The position numbers and the translations under genes are program-made. Positions 37,929-46,700 of a stretch of 64,000 nucleotides of DNA are shown here, one piece after another (positions within the stretch are counted from its first letter, which is position 1; each line of letters begins with the position of its first letter). Origin of the DNA: Paucisalibacillus algeriensis (GTDB lineage: Bacteria > Bacillota > Bacilli > Bacillales > Amphibacillaceae). Where the stretch lies: NCBI RefSeq assembly GCF_000577245.1, contig NZ_CBYO010000011.1:62001-126000 (forward strand), in the 5' to 3' direction. The notes beneath the pieces are model-generated. The model was not told the origin of the DNA. It saw only the letters and a list, made by a program, of their open reading frames with translations, and did not search any database.

Positions 37929-38198
37929 TTATCTACGTAAGCCAAGCTTTTTAATTAACTCACGGTAACGTGTTACGTCTTTATTACGTAGGTAGTTAAG
38001 TAAGTTACGACGCTTACCAACCATTTTTAAAAGACCACGACGTGAATGGTGATCCTTCTTATGAACACGTAAATGCTCATTTAAAGTATTGATTTCAGCA
38101 GTTAGTACAGCGATTTGTACTTCTGGTGAACCAGTATCACTTTCATGAACTTTGTATTCATTAATGATTTCATTTTTACGTTCTTTTGTAATAGCCAT
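37929..38198 (-). CDS. rpsO: 30S ribosomal protein S15
   Basis: S15 binds the central domain of 16S rRNA early in 30S assembly. The 89-residue product is canonical ([28 protein letters not shown] in part; [15 protein letters not shown]). The start at 38198 has AGGAGGTGG 6 nt upstream; the open frame continues to 38315 but that extension covers the promoter and leader hairpin. The leader may bind S15 for autoregulation, as known for rpsO in other bacteria. Confidence 0.97.
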   Translation of the reverse strand: MAITKERKNEIINEYKVHESDTGSPEVQIAVLTAEINTLNEHLRVHKKDHHSRRGLLKMVGKRRNLLNYLRNKDVTRYRELIKKLGLRR

Positions 38199-38235
38199 GT
38201 TAGGCCACCTCCTATTATTATAGTAACCCCTGTCC

Positions 38236-38267
38236 CCTAGCAAACGTCGGAGTTTCGATTTGCCAAG
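38236..38267 (-). promoter_or_regulatory. Leader hairpin of rpsO, candidate S15 autoregulatory site
   Basis: A 9-bp stem (CTTGGCAAA against TTTGCTAGG, with G-T pairs), extended inside by TCG/CGA, lies in the rpsO leader between the promoter and ribosome site. Position fits a ribosomal-protein leader; identity as the S15 motif is inferred. Confidence 0.4.
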
Positions 38268-38286
38268 CGAAGGTTTTAACTGTTTA

Positions 38287-38315
38287 AGTGTACATCTTTT
38301 TTCAACAAAATGCAA
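38287..38315 (-). promoter_or_regulatory. Sigma-A promoter of rpsO
   Basis: TTGCAT, 17-nt spacer, TACACT on the minus strand, about 90 nt upstream of the rpsO ATG. Confidence 0.6.
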
Positions 38316-38347
38316 GGTTTAGCCAAAATGAATAATAATTCCTAACT

Positions 38348-39283
38348 TTATCTCTCGAAATAAGAACGTATTTCTTCTTCATCTAACTTCATTCGTTCGA
38401 CCAAATCTTCCACACTATCAAATTTTTCCTCATTACGTATAAATTTATACCATTCTACAATTACTTCTTTTCCATATATCTGTTGTTCAAAATCAAAAAT
38501 ATATACTTCCAGTGATAAATCAATTCGGTCCTCTGTAAAGGTTGGGTTTGTCCCAAGACTTGCCATTCCTTCATGATAAGTTCCATCTATTATCATACGA
38601 ACAGCGTATATACCAGGTTTAGGCAAATGAGCTTCTGAATTATACTTAATATTTGCTGTAGGGTAGCCTAATTCTCTACCTCTTTTATCCCCTTGAATAA
38701 CTAATCCACTTGTAGTAAGTGACCTTCCAAGTAGGGTGTTAGCTTGCTCAACATAACCTGAATCCAGAAGACTTCTAATTTTGGTAGAACTAATTTTTTC
38801 GTTATCTGATGACACTTTATCAATCATTGTATGATTAAATCTCCCATTAGCATGCTCGCTGATGGTTTCCATATTACCTTTACCCTTATGTCCATATGTA
38901 AAATCAAAACCCGCCACTATATGCTTTATATTTAATCCGACAATAAAATGATTGACAAAATCTTCTGGGCTTAATGAAGAAAGTTCCTTGTTAAAATTAA
39001 TTATATAAAGGCGATCAACGCCTAGATCCTCAAGTATTTTCTGTTTTTCCTTAAGAGGTGTAATATATTTCACGTCATGATTATTTCTGAGTACGACAGA
39101 TGGATGAGGATAAAACGTTATTACTGCATTTTTCGTTTGAGTTTCTTTTGCTTTAGCAATTGCATACTGAATGACAGCTTGATGTCCTCGATGTATACCA
39201 TCAAAAAATCCAATTGCAGCAATAGTTTCTGGTAATTCTTCGATTTGGAACTGATGGGGATACGTCAACTCTATTGTTTCCAT
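38348..39283 (-). CDS. ribC: Bifunctional riboflavin kinase / FAD synthetase
   Basis: Converts riboflavin to FMN and FMN to FAD. The 311-residue product has an N-terminal nucleotidyltransferase (IGFFDGIHRGHQAVI, residues 26-40) and a C-terminal flavokinase domain (GDKRGRELGYPTANI, around 195; VRMIIDGTYHEGMASLGTNPTF). B. subtilis calls this gene ribC; ribF in other species. AGGTGAG precedes the ATG. It lies 19 nt after truB as in B. subtilis and ends the infB-type operon. Confidence 0.96.
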   Translation of the reverse strand: METIELTYPHQFQIEELPETIAAIGFFDGIHRGHQAVIQYAIAKAKETQTKNAVITFYPHPSVVLRNNHDVKYITPLKEKQKILEDLGVDRLYIINFNKELSSLSPEDFVNHFIVGLNIKHIVAGFDFTYGHKGKGNMETISEHANGRFNHTMIDKVSSDNEKISSTKIRSLLDSGYVEQANTLLGRSLTTSGLVIQGDKRGRELGYPTANIKYNSEAHLPKPGIYAVRMIIDGTYHEGMASLGTNPTFTEDRIDLSLEVYIFDFEQQIYGKEVIVEWYKFIRNEEKFDSVEDLVERMKLDEEEIRSYFER

Positions 39284-39302
39284 TTTCTCACCTACGCTTT
39301 GA

Positions 39303-40196
39303 CTACTCGCTAAATACGCGAATTGGTTTTATTTCACTCTTCTTCTCAGGATGAATTTGATAGATTGCTAATAATTTATCACCATGCATTACTTTAAATG
39401 GCTTTGTTTCCATTATTTGTTCTGGGCGGGATAGCTTTTGTCCATTTAATACCTTTTGTTCAGTTATTTCATCTACTTGGAGCGTATCTAAATGGGTCAA
39501 GCCTTCTGTAACGGGAAGTAATAACTCTCGTTCATTCCCATTAACACATGCCGCTTCAATGGTATCAAAATCAAATGTGTGTTCTCTACTAATTGCTCCA
39601 GTCTCTTCTCGAACAAGATGAGACATATGTGCAGGATACCCTAATTTCCTTCCAATATCAACACATAATGTTCGGATATAGGTTCCTTTTGAACACGTAA
39701 CATTAAATTTTATTTTGTTACCTTCTTGTTTTTTTGAAACAAAATTAATATCATGTATAACCACTGTCCGTGAAGGGCGTTCAACAGTTTGGTTAGCACG
39801 AGCATATTCATATAGCTTTTTACCTGCTACCTTTACAGCAGAATACATTGGCGGAACTTGTGTAATCTCGCCCATAAATGATTTTAACACGTTTTCTATT
39901 TCCTGTTGACTTGGAAAATGGTCCACCTTCACTTCTTCAATAACAGCACCGTGTGCATCTTCCGTTTCCGTTGAGTTTCCTAAAGTAAGCTCGGCAATAT
40001 ATACTTTTGATGTTTCAGTAAGAAACTGGACAATCTTAGTGGCTTGACCAATACAAATCGGTAAAACGCCCTCAACTTCTGGATCAAGGGTACCTGTATG
40101 CCCTACTTTTTTGGTTTTATATAATCTTCTAATTTTCATCACACAATCATGCGATGTCCAACCTTTTGGCTTCCATAGAGGTAAAATACCATCCAT
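39303..40196 (-). CDS. truB: tRNA pseudouridine-55 synthase TruB
   Basis: TruB makes the pseudouridine of the T-loop in nearly all tRNAs. The 297-residue product has the N-terminal KPKGWTSHD motif, the catalytic aspartate in GHTGTLDPEVEGVLP (about 35-47) and the Y/K signature CSKGTYIRTLC. GGGGG lies upstream of the ATG. A terminator-like hairpin separates it from rbfA. Confidence 0.96.
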   Translation of the reverse strand: MDGILPLWKPKGWTSHDCVMKIRRLYKTKKVGHTGTLDPEVEGVLPICIGQATKIVQFLTETSKVYIAELTLGNSTETEDAHGAVIEEVKVDHFPSQQEIENVLKSFMGEITQVPPMYSAVKVAGKKLYEYARANQTVERPSRTVVIHDINFVSKKQEGNKIKFNVTCSKGTYIRTLCVDIGRKLGYPAHMSHLVREETGAISREHTFDFDTIEAACVNGNERELLLPVTEGLTHLDTLQVDEITEQKVLNGQKLSRPEQIMETKPFKVMHGDKLLAIYQIHPEKKSEIKPIRVFSE

Positions 40197-40228
40197 AATT
40201 TTATAACCCCCAAAGGTTTAGTCTTAAT

Positions 40229-40257
40229 AAAAATCTGACCCAACTGAGTCAGATTTT
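40229..40257 (-). terminator. Hairpin between rbfA and truB
   Basis: The 10-bp stem AAAATCTGAC / GTCAGATTTT with an 8-nt loop and an additional T, 17 nt after the rbfA stop. It is probably a partial terminator inside the operon. Confidence 0.75.
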
Positions 40258-40274
40258 CATGATAAGACTATTGA

Positions 40275-40619
40275 TTAATTTTTGTTAATATCACGTAGAA
40301 TTGTTTCTATACGATTTCCATATTCAAGTGCTTCATCAAATTCAAAATTAATTTCAGGTGTTTTTCTTAACCGAATTCGATTGCCAATTTCGGAACGGAT
40401 AAACCCTTTTGCCTTAGCAAGGCCAAGTAATGTGTCCTTCTTCTTATTGTCATCGCCAAGAACAGAAATATACACTGTAGCTTGTTGTAAATCCCCAGTT
40501 ACTTCAACATCTGTAACGGTAACAAAACCAACACGGGGATCTTTAATTTTTCTAGTTATGATTTCACCTAATTCTTTTTTCATTTGTTCTGCTACCCGAT
40601 TAGCTCGTAAATTACTCAA
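40275..40619 (-). CDS. rbfA: Ribosome-binding factor A
   Basis: RbfA helps mature the 5' end of 16S rRNA and supports growth in the cold. The 114-residue KH-fold protein begins [17 protein letters not shown] and includes [20 protein letters not shown]. The start is a TTG at 40619, 6 nt after GAGGTG; the longer frame to 40646 begins upstream of that site and adds a tail that the family lacks. A palindromic repeat separates it from ylxP. Confidence 0.93.
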   Translation of the reverse strand: MSNLRANRVAEQMKKELGEIITRKIKDPRVGFVTVTDVEVTGDLQQATVYISVLGDDNKKKDTLLGLAKAKGFIRSEIGNRIRLRKTPEINFEFDEALEYGNRIETILRDINKN

Positions 40620-40650
40620 AGTATTCACCTCTTTAATTAAGAACACATAT

Positions 40651-40752
40651 AAAAGTGGGAGGCGCCCGCTAAGCGACTCACGGACTGGACTAAGTCTTCT
40701 TTATCGTTAAGAGTCAAAGGAAGTCTCGCTAGTCGCTGGTGCCTGGATCTAG
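40651..40752. repeat. Palindromic intergenic repeat D
   Basis: About 100 bp of GC-rich DNA between ylxP and rbfA. The ends form an imperfect inverted repeat (AGGCGCCCGCTAAGCGAC on the left, AGTCGCTGGTGCCT on the right). It resembles the short palindromic intergenic repeats common in Bacillaceae genomes and is not related to elements A-C. The region is transcribed within the operon, so it would fold in the mRNA. Confidence 0.6.
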
Positions 40753-40773
40753 ACATAAAAACAATATAGCAAG

Positions 40774-41052
40774 CTAGACGATTTCTACATTTGTAACGGT
40801 TCTTTCTAATTCAGAATACGTATCAATTACTCGAAGTACTTCCTGCATTACTTGTTCACCATGAGTACGTTCATTTGTAATCGTTACTATACCAAGCTTT
40901 GTCCGTTGCCACAGGTCATGGTAATCCAGTTCTGTAACAGCCACATTAAAATCCCGACGCAGCTTAGCAAGCAACCGTTTAATTACGGAACGTTTATCCT
41001 TTAAGGAATGGCCATCATATAATATGCATTCTACTTCAAGAGAGATTATCAT
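40774..41052 (-). CDS. ylxP: YlxP family protein (DUF503)
   Basis: A 92-residue DUF503 protein ([23 protein letters not shown]), always found with infB and rbfA in Bacillus. It has been linked to ribosome assembly or 16S rRNA processing by association; its function is not proven. The ATG overlaps the infB stop by 4 nt (ATGA). Confidence 0.93.
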   Translation of the reverse strand: MIISLEVECILYDGHSLKDKRSVIKRLLAKLRRDFNVAVTELDYHDLWQRTKLGIVTITNERTHGEQVMQEVLRVIDTYSELERTVTNVEIV

Positions 41053-43208
41053 TTACGCTCAATTTCCTCCATTACGAATGCCTCAATAATATCGCCTTCT
41101 TTGATATCATTATAATTTTTAATTGTTATTCCACATTCGTAGTTTTGGGCAACTTCTTTTACATCATCTTTAAAGCGTTTTAGAGCGTCAATCTCACCTT
41201 CGAAAGAAACAACTCCATTACGAATTAAACGAATACTTGCGTCACGAGTGATTTTTCCATCCGTTACATAGCTACCCGCAATTGTCCCAACTTTGGATAC
41301 TTTAAACGTTTCTCGAACTTCAGCCTGACCAATAACTTTCTCCTGAAATTCAGGATCTAGCATCCCTTTCATTGCAGCTTCAATTTCTTCGATAGCTTTA
41401 TAAATAACCCGGTGCAAGCGGACATCAACTTTTTCTGATTCTGCAGTATGTTTTGCGTTAGCATCCGGACGAACGTTGAATCCAATTACAATTGCATTAG
41501 AAGCGGAAGCTAAAATAATATCTGATTCTGTAATGGCACCAACACCAGTGTGAATAATCTTGATTTTCACACCTTCCACTTCAATTTTTTGAAGTGACGA
41601 AGCTAAGGCTTCAACAGAACCCTGAACATCTGCTTTAACAATTACATTGATTTCCTTCATTTCACCTTGTTTTATTTGTTCAAATAAATCATCAAGGCTA
41701 ACTTTATTTGTTTCTGATCTATTTTCTTGAATATGTTTTTGCTGACGTGCTTCACCAATTTGACGTGCAGTCTTTTCATCTTCAAATACAAGGAATTGAT
41801 CTCCGGCTTGTGGCACATCATTTAACCCTGTAATTTCAACTGGTGTAGAAGGTCCTGCTTCTTTCACACGTTGTCCAAGATCATTTACCATTGCACGGAC
41901 ACGACCAAATGTATTACCAACAACAATTGGATCACCTACACGTAATGTACCATTTTGTACTAGTAATGTTGCAACAGATCCACGACCTTTATCCAATTGT
42001 GCCTCAATTACAGTACCAGTTGCATGTCTTTTTGGATTAGCTTTTAGTTCTTCAACTTCAGACACAAGAACAATCATTTCTAATAGGTCATCAATACCTT
42101 CACCTTTTAGAGCTGAAAGTGGAACATAGATTGTATCGCCACCCCAGTCCTCTGGAACTAACTCATACTCTGTTAATTCTTGCATAACGCGGTCCGGGTT
42201 TGCAGTTTCTTTATCAATTTTGTTCACTGCAATAATAATTGGTACTTCTGCAGCCTTAGCGTGGTTAATTGCTTCAACTGTCTGCGGCATTACTCCATCA
42301 TCAGCTGCAACCACTAGAATCGCAATATCCGTAACCTGTGCTCCCCGGGAACGCATACTAGTAAATGCGGCATGTCCAGGCGTATCTAAGAAGGTAATTT
42401 TCTTACCACTTCTGTTTACTTGATAAGCACCGATATGCTGCGTAATACCTCCAGCCTCTCCAGCAGTTACCTTTGTATTTCGAATGGAGTCAAGTAGGGT
42501 AGTCTTACCATGGTCAACGTGACCCATAATTGTTACTACAGCAGGTCTTTCCACTAGCTCTGCTTCATTATCCTCCTCTAAATACTTGTCAAAATCTGTA
42601 TCTTCCAGAATTATTTCTTTTTCAACTTCCACATCGAATTCTGCACAAATTAACTCTATGGCATCATCATCAAGATCTTGGTTTTTTGTTGCCATTACTC
42701 CAAGGAACATGAGTTTTTTAATGATTTCTGAAGCTTCTTTGTTAAGTTTGCTTGCTAATTCACTAACTGTTAAAGTTCCTGAGTATTTAATTTGCTTCGG
42801 TGTTTCTTTTACAACTGGTTGTGGTTTAGGTTGGTTATTCTTTTTATTTCTTGGACCTTTATTCTGTTGTTTGTTGTTTGGTTTTTGTTTGTTATTATTC
42901 ATTTGTTTTTTAGTATGTTGCTCCCCGTGCTTTGTATGCGGATTCGAAGTCGATTTTGTACCTTTTTCGATTTTCTCATCACGCTTAACTGGCTTATTTT
43001 CTGTCTTTTGTTGTTTTTCTTGATTGTTATTTGGCTTTGTATTTTCTTGCTTAGCAGAGAATTTTTGGTCAAGTTTCACGATCGTATCAGCATCAATTGT
43101 TGACATATGGTTAGAAACCTCAATATTTTTCTCTTTTAAAAAATTAATTACAACTTTACTTGTGATATTTTGTTTTTTTGCATACTCATATACACGCATT
43201 TTACGCAT
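41049..43208 (-). CDS. infB: Translation initiation factor IF-2
   Basis: IF-2 is the GTPase that brings initiator tRNA to the ribosome. The 719-residue product has the N-terminal MRVYEYAKK helix domain, a Lys/Asn/Gln-rich low-complexity linker (about 55-140), a second IF2-N domain, and a G domain with [17 protein letters not shown] and NKIDKE, followed by domains II-IV. GGGGGTG precedes the ATG. Between ylxQ and ylxP, the universal Bacillus order. Confidence 0.97.
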   Translation of the reverse strand: MRKMRVYEYAKKQNITSKVVINFLKEKNIEVSNHMSTIDADTIVKLDQKFSAKQENTKPNNNQEKQQKTENKPVKRDEKIEKGTKSTSNPHTKHGEQHTKKQMNNNKQKPNNKQQNKGPRNKKNNQPKPQPVVKETPKQIKYSGTLTVSELASKLNKEASEIIKKLMFLGVMATKNQDLDDDAIELICAEFDVEVEKEIILEDTDFDKYLEEDNEAELVERPAVVTIMGHVDHGKTTLLDSIRNTKVTAGEAGGITQHIGAYQVNRSGKKITFLDTPGHAAFTSMRSRGAQVTDIAILVVAADDGVMPQTVEAINHAKAAEVPIIIAVNKIDKETANPDRVMQELTEYELVPEDWGGDTIYVPLSALKGEGIDDLLEMIVLVSEVEELKANPKRHATGTVIEAQLDKGRGSVATLLVQNGTLRVGDPIVVGNTFGRVRAMVNDLGQRVKEAGPSTPVEITGLNDVPQAGDQFLVFEDEKTARQIGEARQQKHIQENRSETNKVSLDDLFEQIKQGEMKEINVIVKADVQGSVEALASSLQKIEVEGVKIKIIHTGVGAITESDIILASASNAIVIGFNVRPDANAKHTAESEKVDVRLHRVIYKAIEEIEAAMKGMLDPEFQEKVIGQAEVRETFKVSKVGTIAGSYVTDGKITRDASIRLIRNGVVSFEGEIDALKRFKDDVKEVAQNYECGITIKNYNDIKEGDIIEAFVMEEIERK

Positions 43209-43228
43209 ATGTTCACCCCCGAATTTAT

Positions 43229-43534
43229 TTACCCGAGTAACGACTTTAGTTTGTTTGCAAAACCGTTATCTAAAATTGCAATAGCTACTCTTTGGGATTT
43301 TCCGATAGCATTTGATAGTCTATCTCGGTCTTCTGCCACAATCACATATGGAATATTATATGACTGACATTTATCCGTAAGCTTTTTCTTAGTTTGGGGA
43401 CCTACATCATTTGCAATAAGTACTAATTTTGCTCTTCTTTTCTGTATGTCTTTAACTATTGTTTCTTCCCCTGTTGAGCACTGTCCAGCCCGAAATGCTA
43501 TCCCGACAATATTTAAGTAATTATTATTTTTCAT
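43229..43534 (-). CDS. rplGA: YlxQ, L7Ae-family RNA-binding protein
   Basis: A 101-residue L7Ae/L30e-fold protein ([37 protein letters not shown]), a K-turn binder in B. subtilis. I set the start at the ATG at 43534 (MKNNNYLN), with AGGA upstream; it overlaps ylxR by 11 nt. Forms the usual pair with ylxR. Confidence 0.9.
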   Translation of the reverse strand: MKNNNYLNIVGIAFRAGQCSTGEETIVKDIQKRRAKLVLIANDVGPQTKKKLTDKCQSYNIPYVIVAEDRDRLSNAIGKSQRVAIAILDNGFANKLKSLLG

Positions 43535-43802
43535 GGCGATCCTGTACAAGTGTTCTTAGTTCTTCATAAACCTCATGATCAATCTCGGCATTTAAATGCT
43601 TTGCCAATACACCTGTTTTTTCTGCTTGATTAATTACTGCTAGGTCCTTAGTTAAATAAGCTCCCCTACCATTTTTCTTTCCAGTAGGATCTACAGAGAC
43701 CTCGCCTTCCTTATCACGAACAATCCGAATCAAATCTTTTTTGGCTTTCATTTCATTCGTGATAACACATTTACGCTCTGGAGTTTTACGTTTTCCTACC
43801 AT
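43524..43802 (-). CDS. rnpM: RnpM (YlxR), RNase P modulator
   Basis: A 92-residue DUF448 protein (RKTPERKCVITNEMKAKKDLIRIV; GRGAYL). B. subtilis YlxR was recently named RnpM because it binds RNase P RNA and modulates its activity. The start at 43802 has AAAGGAGAGG 5 nt upstream; the open frame extends to 43901 inside nusA but without support. Lies 13 nt after nusA. Confidence 0.92.
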   Translation of the reverse strand: MVGKRKTPERKCVITNEMKAKKDLIRIVRDKEGEVSVDPTGKKNGRGAYLTKDLAVINQAEKTGVLAKHLNAEIDHEVYEELRTLVQDRHEK

Positions 43803-43815
43803 AAATACCTCTCCT

Positions 43816-44916
43816 TTATTCGAATAAATCCTCTTCGACATCCGCGTAATCTGTATCTGTTTTCTCTGATAATAATCCTTCTTCTCGTGCTTCTGTTTCA
43901 CTCTTTATATCAATTTTCCAACCAGTTAATTTAGCGGCAAGTCTTGCATTTTGTCCACGTTTACCAATTGCAAGTGATAATTGATAATCAGGTACAATAA
44001 CAGTAGTTGATTTATCCTCTTCATTAACTAAAACTTCCACAACTTTCGATGGGCTAAGTGCATTCGAAACATATACAACTGGATCTTCGGACCATTCAAC
44101 AATATCAATTTTTTCACCTTTAAGCTCATTCACAATGGCTTGGACCCGACCGCCTTTTTGGCCAACACAAGACCCTACTGGATCGATTTCTGGATTTTCT
44201 GCGAAAACTGCAATCTTTGAACGGTCGCCTGCTTCCCTTGCGACAGATTTAATTTCTACGATACCATCATAGATTTCAGGAACTTCCATCTCGAACAATC
44301 TTTTTAGTAATCCAGGATGTGACCTAGAAATAAAGATTTGAGGTCCTTTACTAGTGTTTTCAACTTTTGTTACAAAGACCTTTATGCGGTCATGCACTTG
44401 ATAATCTTCAGTTGGCATTTGTTCAGACTCAGGAAGTTTTGCTTCAATTTTCCCTAAATTGACATAAACAAATCTAGGGTCTATTCGTTGAATAATTCCT
44501 GTCATCACATCTTCTTCGCGATCAACATATTCACTAAATATTACACCGCGTTCAGCTTCACGAACTCGCTGAGTTACAACCTGTTTAGCAGCTTGTGCAG
44601 CAATTCTACCAAAATCCTTAGGTGTAACTTCAACCTCAATAATGTCCTCGATTTCGTAATTAGGATCAATTTTTTTTGCTTCGTCTAAAGAAATTTCTTG
44701 TTGATTATCAAATACTTCCTCAACTACTGTCTTCCTAGAAAAAACACGCATTGATCCAACTACTTCGTCTAATTCTACACGGACATTTGTCGCTGATTTG
44801 AAATTCTTTTTATATGCTGATATTAATGCAGCCTCTAGGGCTTCAATCAAGATTTCCTTGTCAATACCCTTTTCTTTACCCAAATTTTCAATTGCGTCAA
44901 ACAATTGACTGCTCAT
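43816..44916 (-). CDS. nusA: Transcription termination/antitermination factor NusA
   Basis: NusA binds RNA polymerase and modulates pausing and termination. The 366-residue product has the N-terminal polymerase-binding domain ([23 protein letters not shown]), an S1 domain ([21 protein letters not shown]), and two KH domains ([39 protein letters not shown]). It lacks the C-terminal acidic repeats of E. coli NusA, as is usual in Bacilli. Follows rimP by 17 nt. Confidence 0.97.
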   Translation of the reverse strand: MSSQLFDAIENLGKEKGIDKEILIEALEAALISAYKKNFKSATNVRVELDEVVGSMRVFSRKTVVEEVFDNQQEISLDEAKKIDPNYEIEDIIEVEVTPKDFGRIAAQAAKQVVTQRVREAERGVIFSEYVDREEDVMTGIIQRIDPRFVYVNLGKIEAKLPESEQMPTEDYQVHDRIKVFVTKVENTSKGPQIFISRSHPGLLKRLFEMEVPEIYDGIVEIKSVAREAGDRSKIAVFAENPEIDPVGSCVGQKGGRVQAIVNELKGEKIDIVEWSEDPVVYVSNALSPSKVVEVLVNEEDKSTTVIVPDYQLSLAIGKRGQNARLAAKLTGWKIDIKSETEAREEGLLSEKTDTDYADVEEDLFE

Positions 44917-44933
44917 CTTCCAATTTTCCCCCT

Positions 44934-45404
44934 CTATAGTGCAACAGCAAGTCGCGCTTTTGCAATTTTATTAAATGGAATCTCTATTCGTTTCTTACGT
45001 GTCTTTACCTTATATTCGATGGTTGCTATATTTTCATTAAAATCGACTAGGAGACCTTCAAAAGTCTTTTCACCATCAATGGGTTCGAACAATTTCACAT
45101 AGACATTTTTGTTTACACTTTTAGCAAAGTCTTCAACAGTTTTAATGGGACGTTCAACTCCAGGTGAGGAAACCTCCAAGAAATATGCTTCCTTAATTGG
45201 GTCAATTTCATCGAGTTTTTCACTTAATAGTTCGGATACTTCGCCACATTCAGAAATGTCTATACCGCCTTCTTTATCAATAAAGACCCGTAAAAACCAA
45301 TTCTTACCTTCTTTTACATATTCGACATCAACTAATTCTAATTTCTTTTCTTCTAAAATTGGCTGAACTAATTCTTCTGTTGTTTTTACAACTTGAGAGC
45401 TCAA
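44934..45404 (-). CDS. rimP: Ribosome maturation factor RimP
   Basis: RimP assists assembly of the 30S head. The 156-residue product begins [20 protein letters not shown] and has the family core [20 protein letters not shown] and [12 protein letters not shown], with a C-terminal Sm-like domain. The start is TTG at 45404, 9 nt after AAAGGAGG. First gene of the rimP-nusA-infB operon; hairpins upstream isolate it from the STAS gene. Confidence 0.95.
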   Translation of the reverse strand: MSSQVVKTTEELVQPILEEKKLELVDVEYVKEGKNWFLRVFIDKEGGIDISECGEVSELLSEKLDEIDPIKEAYFLEVSSPGVERPIKTVEDFAKSVNKNVYVKLFEPIDGEKTFEGLLVDFNENIATIEYKVKTRKKRIEIPFNKIAKARLAVAL

Positions 45405-45497
45405 TCTTACCTTCCTCCTTTAACTCTAGCTGCACATACTATTTCTTATTATTTACAATCTGCATGAATTTCATTTAAAGGCAAAACCAATATAAAA

Positions 45498-45520
45498 CCC
45501 TTGCCAGAACTAGGCAAGGG
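45498..45520 (-). terminator. Terminator hairpin 2 of the STAS gene
   Basis: The 8-bp stem CCCTTGCC / GGCAAGGG with a 7-nt loop is followed by TTTTATATTGG on the minus strand. It lies between the STAS gene and rimP. Confidence 0.7.
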
Positions 45521-45550
45521 AAGTTTAAACAAAGTAGGCAGATTACGAAG

Positions 45551-45575
45551 AAAGAGTGGGAAATGCCCACTCTTT
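45551..45575. terminator. Hairpin 1 after the STAS gene, symmetrical
   Basis: AAAGAGTGGG / CCCACTCTTT with a 5-nt loop and short A- and T-tracts on both sides. It could act in either direction and stands in tandem with the hairpin at 45498. Confidence 0.6.
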
Positions 45576-45667
45576 AGTCCGATGCTATCAAAACTTACTA
45601 CTAAAATATACCATATGTAAACTCTTCTTGCAAGAAAATAGCAAATAAATAATACTTATAGTTACCT

Positions 45668-46543
45668 TTAAAAATAATCTACTAAAGAATTATTATTATT
45701 TTTTATTGTATCAACCTTCAAGTAATCTTGAAGAGCTTTTTGTAAAGAGGCTTTTGTGGTTGCTTTTGTACCAAATTCAACATCTAAATTGATCATATTT
45801 CGAACAATTTCAGGACGTAAACCGGTTATGACTAACTTGCTCCCCATCATCGTTACACCATCTAGTAATTTTAAGAACAGTTTAATTGCTTCATTATCCA
45901 TCTCGGCAATACCGGAAAGATCCATAATTAATGTTTGGATTCTAAGCCTTCCTACTTCTAATAACACTTTTTCCTCAATAATGTTTGCACGATTGGTATC
46001 TATAGTTCCAATCAACGGTAAAATACTTACATCGGGTGTGATAGGAATTATTGGTACAGAAAGTTTATTTACTAATTTTTGTTGTTTCTCAATTAACTCA
46101 TCTTTATATTTTGAATAACTAATGAAAAATCCATTTGTAAATGAATCAATGAGTTCATTATAATTACTTGTTTCAGTGTAAAAAATATTACTTTTCTTTT
46201 CTGTATTGTCAGTCAATACATCAAATTGGTACAAGAATTCCCAAAAAGTCTTTCGAATTGCCCGTATCCATTCAAGTTTAAAGCTCAGTGTCATGGCGTA
46301 CTTTGCCCAAACCATACCTTCATTCTTAGCAAATGCTTTTACTTCTTCTTCTTTTTGATCAACTACAAGTAAAACTAGTTGGTGGGCATTATCTAATAAA
46401 TTTATATTTCCAATTAAATGTATTTCGTTTATCTTATCCCTAACATTCACTGCAACACTAAGTAATTTTTCTTCAAAAAGGCTACGATTTACCTCTAAAA
46501 ATTTATGTATATCTTCACTTATTACGAAATCAGACACAGACAA
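45668..46543 (-). CDS. RsbR-type STAS domain protein (stressosome paralogue)
   Basis: A 291-residue protein with a C-terminal STAS domain (about 165-275) carrying the RsbR-family phrase IPIITPDVSILPLIGTIDTNRA in slightly altered form, and a helical N-terminal sensor half (residues 1-150) without a recognised fold. RsbR paralogues make up stressosomes that relay signals to RsbT and sigma-B; threonines in the IPIT and GTIDT segments are candidate phosphosites. The start is TTG at 46543 or GTG at 46537; the ribosome site GGAAGTG favours the second by spacing. It has its own sigma-A promoter and terminators. In B. subtilis nothing lies between polC and rimP. Confidence 0.82.
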   Translation of the reverse strand: MSVSDFVISEDIHKFLEVNRSLFEEKLLSVAVNVRDKINEIHLIGNINLLDNAHQLVLLVVDQKEEEVKAFAKNEGMVWAKYAMTLSFKLEWIRAIRKTFWEFLYQFDVLTDNTEKKSNIFYTETSNYNELIDSFTNGFFISYSKYKDELIEKQQKLVNKLSVPIIPITPDVSILPLIGTIDTNRANIIEEKVLLEVGRLRIQTLIMDLSGIAEMDNEAIKLFLKLLDGVTMMGSKLVITGLRPEIVRNMINLDVEFGTKATTKASLQKALQDYLKVDTIKNNNNSLVDYF

Positions 46544-46600
46544 ATCACTTCCTTGTTATTGATTTTACATGCATACTTAATTATAAAATATTTCGAATTT

Positions 46601-46630
46601 ATTATACATATAAATACTTTTGTCTATCAA
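46601..46630 (-). promoter_or_regulatory. Sigma-A promoter of the STAS gene
   Basis: TTGATA, 18-nt spacer, TATAAT on the minus strand, about 60 nt upstream of the start codon. Confidence 0.6.
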
Positions 46631-46647
46631 GAATTAAAGCTAAAGGG

Positions 46648-46686
46648 AGAGGTTGTTCTCTGGAAAACATCTAAAGAACAACCTCT
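46648..46686 (-). terminator. Inverted repeat after polC, probable terminator
   Basis: A perfect 12-bp stem AGAGGTTGTTCT / AGAACAACCTCT with a 15-nt loop, 14 nt after the polC stop. The following sequence is only moderately T-rich. Confidence 0.65.
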
Positions 46687-46700
46687 TAGTATAATAACTC

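Noticed and set aside
38199-38315. N-terminal extension of S15
   Set aside because: Covers the promoter and leader hairpin; S15 is 89 residues in the family and AGGAGGTGG precedes the internal ATG.
42586-43284. Several long plus-strand open frames across infB
   Set aside because: Shadows of the Lys/Asn/Gln-rich infB linker; hydrophobic nonsense products without ribosome sites.
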